From Phalacrocorax aristotelis (taxonomy: Eukaryota; Chordata; Aves; Suliformes; Phalacrocoracidae), in the NCBI RefSeq assembly GCF_949628215.1, contig NC_134276.1:31064226-31128225 (forward strand): a stretch of 64,000 bases of DNA. The letters run 5' to 3'. This document shows positions 58,001 to 64,000 of the stretch, piece after piece. Under the pieces are notes generated by a model that saw only the letters and a program-made list of their open reading frames with translations, was not told the DNA's origin and did not search any database. How positions within the stretch are numbered: the first letter of the stretch is position 1; each line of letters starts with the position of its first letter. Both the position numbers and the translations under genes were made by a program.

Positions 58001-61000
58001 ACCGTCAATCTCATAAGATTTAAGCCTTCCTTATGAAGGTCATCTACAGGGCTGGGCCTAATGCCTTAATCTCATCTCATACTGGAAACAAAGCGACCCT
58101 GGCCCTGTCTAGTACTTGGACAGGAAACCACCTGGGACCCCAGACAGACCCAACAGACCAACAACCATTAGACCACAGAAATCAAATTAATTTTAAAAAG
58201 GGAGGGAAAGTCAGGCCTCAAAACTATGGATAAGTAAAAAGCAAAACTACTAAGGAAATAAGAAGCTGCATTTGGTTAGTGAACCACAGCAATATCAGGT
58301 GTTAAACAGACTGTATGTCTGGCTGAGAAGCCCCAGACCCTACGACTAAAAGTTTAAATGATAATCACCTAACCTGCCCCTTGAGTGGCATCAGGGTGGA
58401 GCCAGGCTTTGTCATGAAGATTAGCCGAAGTTCGCTAGGCTTCAGTGGGAGCACACCACTCTTAGCATTAGTGCTCACAGTTTGATTGAGCTCAACTTCA
58501 AAGTGAAGGCTAGTCTATGACCGACCCTGTTTTGGGCAGGATTGTATGCATTAGGTTATCAAAGTCACAGCTTTGGTTAATTCAGTGAGATTCCTGACTA
58601 CCTCTGTATTAGCAAGGAGCAGGACTGCCAAATTAAGCTGCATTTCTGTAGCAAAGGCAGCAATCTTTAAACAGGGGCCATATAACCCTTCTGTTACACT
58701 TAAAAAGCTCTTTGGGATCCTTCAGAATGAAAGGCTCTATTTAAAGAACTACAGCAGTGAACACGGAAGATGCAAATGTGACCATGCAAATGCAACCATT
58801 TTAAGGTAACTACAGATAAAAATCCCAAGGTGACTCCTGTAACAGCCCTCTCTTTGCTGATCAAGTGCAAGCTTGTGCATCACTTGGTAGCATGGCTCTC
58901 GTATCTCACATGGATTTTACAAGCTGCTTGGGCCTACCTGCCTGCACAGAGTTAGATTAAATCTGTAAAGGATCAGGTCCACAGTGCTTTAAGTCAGTTT
59001 TGAGGGAGATTCAGGGAAAATCAAATATAAACATTTCCTACTTCAAAAAACCTTCTTGATTTTTTTGCATACTAATGGACCTCAACCAAACCACTCCTGC
59101 AAGATTAGAGATCCACCGCTCAATTATAAGGTGGAGTAACATTTATTTTGTTCAAATGAGTTATTGACTGTAGGATGCAAACTTTTAAAACAAATGAAAT
59201 CAATGAAGCCATTAAAGAAACTCACCATAGTGATTGGTCCTATTGCCTGGGTCATGTTTTGGGCAGAACACTCTAAAATTTAAGTTCAGTTTTAAGAAAA
59301 AGAGAAAAAGTATTAATAAATAGGTAAACAGAGTTATGCTGACTGATTTTAACAGATATTTTCCCCTCTTTTCATTGAAATCTGAAAGACGCTTAAAAAA
59401 AAAAGTATCAGGACTTTTGTTCAGCATTACCCACCTAGGAAAGCACCTATTGCGAAGTCACATACATGCACAAGCTTGTATTTGTACTTTTAGAGCCTCA
59501 GTGGCCTCTGAACACCGAAGCTTTGAATTATCAGTTCCATCACCCCACTCTGTCTGGACTTGCTCACTGTTCAAATCCTGAGTCATACACATTTCACCTG
59601 GTGTGGCGATCGCTGTGGCTGAGGTACTCTTATTGAAATGCCTTATTAAAATGCGATTAATGCTGCAGGATGAAACACCACAGTACTAATATCGCTTGAT
59701 CACAGCTACTGCAGTTCTGCCCTCTTGCCCGGTACCACTCAGGCCAGGTCCAGAACCTCTTCAGACGTATCTGCTTCCTAGTCAGCTTGGACTGATAAGC
59801 CCTGCATGGTGTGCTGGCACAGCCACACAGCACTGCACTGCCACACACAGTACCAGTTACTTGCTTGGAGATCTCTGCGCCCCTCCCTTTCTACTGCCTG
59901 GTGCTCATGAGGTAGTCCCCAAATCCTGAGGAAGTACAGCACCCTGTTTGAGATCCAGTAGCTTAAAGCTGCTTGATCCAAGTGTTCCTTAAAGACTTTA
60001 TTAAAACGTGAATGGGAATACTTTCTCTGGTTCTAGGAGAGCAAAGTTAATTCCCTGGAAGAGGCAAAACGTTACAAATACAACTGGAAATATTCCTTAT
60101 ATTCTAGATATAACGTGTAGAGAATGTGAACCAGCTTCTATAATATGCCTTTCTTACAGAAGGATCCCAAATCACTTTTTAAGCAAAATTGCCTTATCAA
60201 GAGTATGGTTTAGCTGATCTCTTCATTACAAATCTATTTGCCAAGACTAACGCTCAAGTGTTTGGAAGCAAGTGGAAGGGGAACTGCATTTACTAGGACA
60301 TTTTCTAATTGTTGTCATTCCTTTATTTTAACAAAATAGAAGCACTGACCTTAGAAAGGCAGTCTTGACGACCCAGCTTTTTTGCATGAAATTCATTTTG
60401 ATGCACAAAACCCCAGATTTATGCATGCCTAACAATTCAATCAGAAAGCTAAGTACTGGAGGCACCTTATTTACCTTCCTGAATTTCTAACATTGCCCTT
60501 TGGAGGTGGGTTTTTTTCCTCCCCTCCCTTCAATTCTATTCTCTCCCATTTAAAAACAAACTTCCTAAGTACAAGAACATCTTACAAAGAACAGACAATA
60601 CCTTTTACTACTCAAGCCACTTTATTTGGAAGCACTTCCCTATCATCATTTTTGCAAGATGGCAGTACAAATTACGCTTATTTCCCCACCTCTACTCTTA
60701 CTAGCCACTTCCATAGCATACCTTCTCTTTTTTGTTCTGCTCTATTTGTTTTGATAATCACTGCTCATCATCACAATGACGGCAACTCAATTTAAAAACA
60801 CCAGCTTGCTCTCTCTTGAAGGAATTATTTCTTCTGATCTGCTTTTCAGTATGTTATATTTCGCCATGAAAAAGTGCAGGGGGCTGTCAATCCATACCCA
60901 TTGTTTTTCAAGTTTTGTTCCTCTTCTCTCCAATAATTTCAGACTAGCTACAAATTTTGTGCTTTATTTATATCACTGATACTGTGCAAGTCTTTGGTTT

Positions 61001-63363
61001 CAAATCCCTGAAACCTGCCTCACCACCTTTCTCTAATCCAGTCCTTTTTCATCTCTTCAATACAGGTCACTATAGCCTAGTTTCCTATATTTCTATACAG
61101 GACAAACAGCTAGTCTCACAGTAACTTAATACAAGGCATTTTTAAGGGTCCCTCTTCCAAATCACCAAGGTCACCAGCTCAGAAAACCACCAAATCAAAC
61201 TATATATTCAACTACTACTTTACCAGTTTGCATCCAGACTGTTATCAGGCCCATTCATTTTTCATCATCTTGAGAAGCTCAGTCTTCTTCAGCCTGGGGT
61301 ATCCTTTCTAAAGCTATGTGGTGAGAGCCACTTATTCTGTGATCATAGAAAGTTTCCACCTCCCCAGATACACTCTTTAATGAGCTTTGCAGAATCCTGA
61401 AGACTTTATAAGCATAAATTAAGTGTATCATCTTCCCTACAGAGCTGGGCTTACAGCCTCAGACAAAGACATTTATTTTGGACTGAGAGCCACAGTGAAG
61501 CAGCCAGGAGGACAAGTGTTTTGACACAAAAGGACCCACCCATCTTCTACTACTACCAAGGACTGCACTAGTCCATCTCTTCCTGAAACAAGTAGTGATT
61601 AGATGGTCTACCAGATTAATCTAGGACTAACATGATCTGTGATATCTCTGGCCTTGCACAGGAATGGACATCAGCGGTGTTATGCACCTCAGACTTTACA
61701 ATAACTTCAGCACTCCAAAAGGCCTCTGAAGTCCCAATTTCTCAACCCCTTCATCTGCATCCTCATTCACATTAGATGTTCCATCTAATGGCAACGCAGG
61801 CAGCTTGAGGGCAGTGGACACCAGGACTGGCATGATCAGGACAGAAAATTTACTTCAAGTCTGTTTAACTGTGTTAATGCTAGCAACATAGTTGAGATAT
61901 AAGGCCTTTGGTGGGAATACAAAGTTCTCCACTAGCATACGGAGGGAAAGTTACCAGAATTTGCCTGATATGAACAGATCCAGAAGTGCTATAGCCCGCT
62001 CTGTGCTCAGACCACATTTAGTGAAGCTTCTGACCCAACAGAAATTGAGAATTTGAGTGACATTAGTAAAAATCTTGGTCCTTGAAGACTAGCTTGATAG
62101 CCAGTAAGGACTGATTTCCTCAGTTTTGGCCTAGTGATCTTTCAGGTGTGTTTCAGGCTCAGACACTGAATAGATTCCTTCTCACTGCTGTGATGTTTTC
62201 CTGTGAAAGGAAAACATTTCCCCTATTGCTCGTGAACAGTGGATCAAGCATCAGTTTAAGAGAGGACATATTTCCTTTTAAAAAAAAAAAAAAATTCAAA
62301 AAAACTTAAAACCACACAATTTTTAAGTCTCTGTTCCTGACACCACCACCAAAATCTTGACATTAACTAGTTAGAAAATACTTGGTTAAATACCGGTAGA
62401 CTCCATTGTCTTCATCCGTTTGGATTGCTGCATCATCACAGAGTGCACAGAAGTAGTGATAACTTCTTCGACAGGCTCTTTCCTCGCATCCCACAGTGGC
62501 TCCTTTCTCGCGACAGAAGTTGCACACCTAGAACAGGACGAGGTTTAGCAGGTAAGCATTACAGACAACTACTGAAAATCTTGCCGTACGAGGAAAATAC
62601 TATCCTCTGTGGGAAAATCAAACCTTTCATTGTAAGTTGCCTCTGTATAACTCATCAAGCAAGTTCACTCCTGCAAACTCCTACCCTGGTCATTATTTCA
62701 GCCACCTTTTTGCTGTCTCACCTCTATTTCATACTGATGAATTTGAAACATGATGCAAAGAGCCATGTGAGGACACTGGGCAACTTCCCCCCTCCCATAA
62801 ATCTTGCCCAAGTTATTTCAATACTTAATGGTATTGCTGCTTGTATTTATGTTTTCTAGGCTAACTTTGTAATGAGTCCCACCCAGAACGTAAGGGAAGA
62901 GGGCAGCTGAGGACAAAGCCAATAAGAAAACCTCATATAAATAACCTCCCTTCTGTGAAAACCAGAAGGTGTTTCCCTTTACACTTATGGATTGCATAAT
63001 TTTCCTTCATGCACTGGCTAGTCCCTCACCAAAGAGTCTTAGGAAACTTAAATGCCATGAAACTCAACACATTTTAATACAAAATTAATTAAATTTCACC
63101 AAATATAATGTCAAATCAATGTTTCTAACTCTAAATCCGTAATTTTCCTAATCTTAGATCAGAAGGACCAAGTACTTTTCTGCATTTTTTTCAAGGGTAA
63201 CACAGGCCAGAACAACCTTCAGTACTATGACATGGAACTAAGTGCAGATTCAGAAAGAAACTCCTTACCAGCCGCTTTCCTCTCTTGAGTTCTTTCAACA
63301 CTGATGCCACATCAAACCTTATATCCAGATTATCTGGGTTATGCTCTTCAGATTCCACAAATC
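45924..63363 (-). CDS. PHF11: PHD finger protein 11 (partial: seven 3' coding exons)
   Basis: Minus-strand exons in coding order: 63269-63363, 62394-62527, 59226-59272, 55414-55472, 53850-53913, 51769-51891 and 45924-46063. All borders are GT-AG and every split codon joins cleanly, giving about 220 residues and a stop. The extended PHD zinc finger is clear: VCNFC, GATVGCE, HYFCALC and VFCPKHD supply its Cys and His ligands. A basic segment (KRRRRTL) follows, then [18 protein letters not shown] and a C-terminal coiled coil near [15 protein letters not shown]11 is a nuclear co-regulator reported to act with NF-kappaB on Th1 cytokine genes. The N-terminal exons with the first Cys-rich half are not securely seen. 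A human acidic stretch after the EKLMD helix is absent here. PHF6-type proteins are an unlikely alternative. Confidence 0.95.
46150..46340. promoter_or_regulatory. Small CpG-rich patch in the last PHF11 intron
   Basis: About 20 CpG dinucleotides occur in under 200 bases, with blocks such as AACGCCGCCGCC, AAGCGACGTCCGC and GTCGCGTGG, inside an otherwise CpG-poor intron close to the last exon. It could be an intragenic CpG island, an alternative promoter or a recent insertion. No coding match was found. Confidence 0.4.
47276..47618 (-). mobile_element. CR1 LINE 3' fragment, minus sense
   Basis: The plus strand starts ATCACAGAATCACAGAATGG and continues GGACCTCTGGAGATCATC, the reverse complement of the CR1 tail. 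The minus strand retains ORF2 remnants such as [20 protein letters not shown]. 5'-truncated copy of about 340 bp. Confidence 0.93.
47930..49720. other. Unclassified intronic block with raised CpG content
   Basis: This part of the last PHF11 intron has many more CpGs than neighbouring intron sequence (roughly 27 between 48080 and 48800 by eye). It has several short plus-strand open frames, for example one at 48734-48973 with an acidic-basic Lys-rich stretch. I recognise no protein family and no repeat family. It may be the inner part of an old mobile element, a gene relic or an unmethylated regulatory region. Confidence 0.35.
50741..50791. promoter_or_regulatory. Paired CACGTG E-boxes flanking a CCAAT box
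   Basis: CACGTG occurs at 50741-50746 and 50786-50791, 45 bases apart, with CCAAT at 50767-50771 between them and several CpGs around. This compact arrangement is promoter-like, yet it lies inside a PHF11 intron. Function is inferred from motifs only. Confidence 0.4.
51769..51891 (-). other. PHF11: PHF11 exon: conserved helical segment
   Basis: Acceptor TTTTAACAG, donor GTACGG. It encodes [18 protein letters not shown] and [14 protein letters not shown], close to human KKCKEAGLL and PEKLMDETTSES. Confidence 0.95.
52690..52984 (+). mobile_element. CR1 LINE 3' fragment, plus sense
   Basis: It encodes the ORF2 C-terminal remnant [20 protein letters not shown]-like text on the plus strand and ends AACCTTAAGGATTCTATGAT, the CR1 3' tail. 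Of the copies here it is among the least diverged. It is closest in type to the copy at 2.5 kb. Confidence 0.92.
53850..53913 (-). other. PHF11: PHF11 exon: acidic to basic linker (64 nt)
   Basis: Acceptor TTGTCTTACAG, donor GTGCGT (less common than GTAAG or GTGAG). It encodes [20 protein letters not shown] plus Lys and one base that forms Val with the next exon. Confidence 0.85.
55414..55472 (-). other. PHF11: PHF11 exon: basic segment (59 nt)
   Basis: Acceptor ATTCCTAG, donor GTAATT. It encodes [19 protein letters not shown], a probable nuclear-localisation type basic run. Confidence 0.85.
56681..57199 (-). mobile_element. CR1 LINE 3' fragment, minus sense, longest copy here
   Basis: The plus strand begins CAGAATCACAGAATGGCAGG, and the copy extends through a minus-strand open stretch containing [20 protein letters not shown], a classic CR1 reverse-transcriptase C-terminal segment. 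About 520 bp and 5'-truncated. It shares its 3' half with the copy at 47.3 kb. Confidence 0.94.
58042..58142 (+). pseudogene. Decayed 5S rRNA-derived sequence (pseudogene or 5S-type SINE head)
   Basis: The stretch follows vertebrate 5S rRNA in order without length change over its middle 52 bases. It has TCTACAGGG for the 5' end, ATCTCATCTCATACTGGAAA for the ATCTCGTCTGATCTCGGAAG region, and the exact TAGTACTTGGA (58110-58120). GGAAACCACCTGGGA stands for GGAGACCGCCTGGGA. About two thirds of positions agree in the core, so it is old and not a working gene. Ancient amniote SINEs (AmnSINE1 type) also carry a 5S-derived head, which is an alternative reading. Confidence 0.75.
58704..58746 (+). mobile_element. 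Ancient L3/CR1-type LINE or SINE 3' tail
   Basis: AAAGCTCTTTGGGATCCTTC followed by AGAATGAAAGGCTCTATTTA resembles the widely shared tail with GCGCTTTGGGATCCTT and ATGAAAGGCGCTATATAA found on old amniote L3-type LINEs and the SINEs they mobilise. It is recognised from memory of the tail and not from alignment. It lies about 560 bases downstream of the 5S-like sequence in the same orientation. Confidence 0.5.
59226..59272 (-). other. PHF11: PHF11 exon: last zinc ligands (47 nt)
   Basis: This very short exon has acceptor AAATTTTAG and donor GTGAGT. It encodes [15 protein letters not shown], completing the extended PHD with Cys and His. One base enters and one base leaves in split codons that match both neighbours. 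Confidence 0.93.
59273..62393 (-). other. PHF11: PHF11 intron, nothing else recognised
   Basis: About 3.1 kb of A/T-rich sequence between two extended-PHD exons. There is a long A run near 62280-62294 but no exon, RNA gene or young transposon that I can identify. Confidence 0.5.
62394..62527 (-). other. PHF11: PHF11 exon: zinc-finger core
   Basis: Acceptor TGTTCTAG, donor GTATTT. It encodes [19 protein letters not shown] and [12 protein letters not shown], with most of the zinc ligands. It ends VY plus two bases of Arg. Confidence 0.96.
63269..63363 (-). other. PHF11: PHF11 exon: start of extended PHD
   Basis: Acceptor TTTTCCTCAG, donor GTAAGG. It encodes [20 protein letters not shown] and [10 protein letters not shown], matching the human FDVESVKKEI region. 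It begins with two bases of a split codon, so an upstream coding exon is required. Confidence 0.93.
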
Positions 63364-64000
63364 CTGAGGAAAATAACTAACAACAAAAGAGACAATATTA
63401 AGAATTACTAAAGTGACTCAGTCACCAGTGAATTGCAGAGAAAAGAGAGGAAGGGTACATCTTTTCTTATTGCACAACAACTTGCCCTATCTAAGAAAGG
63501 CTGATTTTTCTCTGTGTTTTTAAGAGGTTTCACCTACTCTGAACAAGGAGCTGTGCTTAAACCTTTTCCCAGACAAAAGAAGTTCCTCTGTCTATATAGG
63601 AGATTTCTCATGACCTGAAGGTGAGCTAAGAAAAGATTACGAGGTGATAAAGTAGACTTAATAAGAAGTGGGAATGAAGAAAGCCTGGTAGTCCAGGCTG
63701 CCCGGAGTAAGGAGAAGCTCTTCAGCTGACAGACCTCCACACCTCGAACATCTTGTTATCTGCCCAGTTGTTCAGGCTTACAGCTGGCTGCAACATTTCT
63801 CTCTAACAAAACTTCCATGCAGTTCAACAACAGTTGACTGCATGAGAAACATTGTACAAAGCCTTGGAGAAACTCATAAAAAACGCATACCTGCACGTTC
63901 GGGCCGCTTTAATTCCCATAGAAGTGCTGAGCCATGACAATAGGCGAGGAAGGGAAAGTTCTTAGCAACTTTTTCTAATCATTATATATAGCTAATTCCA
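63364..64000 (-). other. PHF11: Upstream PHF11 intron sequence to window edge
   Basis: A further coding exon with the first Cys-rich half should precede 63363, because that exon starts in mid-codon. No convincing one was found here apart from a tentative start exon. It may lie beyond position 64000. Confidence 0.45.
63891..63919 (-). other. PHF11: Tentative PHF11 N-terminal exon (MGIKAARTC)
   Basis: On the minus strand an ATG opens MGIKAARTC and two more bases before a good donor GTATGCG. The human protein has an internal MEKRTCALC at the matching point, so the Arg-Thr-Cys is suggestive. The evidence is only nine residues and one splice site, and a linking exon is still missing. Confidence 0.25.

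Overview
This is a piece of a vertebrate nuclear genome, almost certainly avian. It has intron-containing genes with GT-AG splice sites, AATAAA poly(A) signals, a GC-rich CpG-island promoter, and many chicken-repeat-1 (CR1) LINE 3' ends with the typical ATTCTATG-type tail. One avian-type retroviral LTR fossil is present. No species can be named from the sequence alone.

Three genes are readable. They occur in the order and relative orientation known from human 13q14 (EBPL - ARL11 - RCBTB1 - PHF11 - SETDB2). (1) ARL11, an Arf-like small GTPase, lies on the minus strand as a single coding exon at 8674-9279. (2) RCBTB1, an RCC1-repeat plus BTB protein, lies on the plus strand. Its CpG-island promoter is near 18.0-18.9 kb, with eleven coding exons between 24827 and 43583 and a poly(A) signal at 44367. 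The exons sum to exactly 531 codons plus a stop, which is the human length. (3) PHF11, an extended-PHD zinc-finger co-regulator, lies on the minus strand. Seven coding exons run from 63363 down to the stop at 45924, with a poly(A) signal at 45225-45230. Its N-terminal exons are not securely visible and may lie to the right of the window. RCBTB1 and PHF11 converge tail to tail with under 1 kb between their ends.

Layout: 1-8 kb is intergenic, with an LTR-like fossil (about 2.34-3.54 kb) carrying a CR1 insertion and with short tandem repeats. ARL11 occupies 8.7-9.3 kb. From 9.3 to 17.8 kb is intergenic with one CR1. From 17.8 to 44.4 kb is the RCBTB1 promoter and gene, with an antisense LTR fossil in an intron. 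From 45.2 to 64 kb is PHF11, whose introns hold three CR1 copies, a decayed 5S-rRNA-like sequence at 58.04 kb, an ancient LINE/SINE-type tail at 58.7 kb, and an unusually CpG-rich block in the last intron.

The three genes are not a pathway. RCBTB1 is a CUL3-linked adaptor, PHF11 a nuclear transcription co-regulator and ARL11 a membrane-associated GTPase. Their grouping is conserved vertebrate synteny. I found no operon-like or defence-like novel system. The most interesting leftovers are the 5S-derived sequence, the CpG-rich unexplained intronic block, the E-box clusters and the structure of the interrupted tandem duplication.
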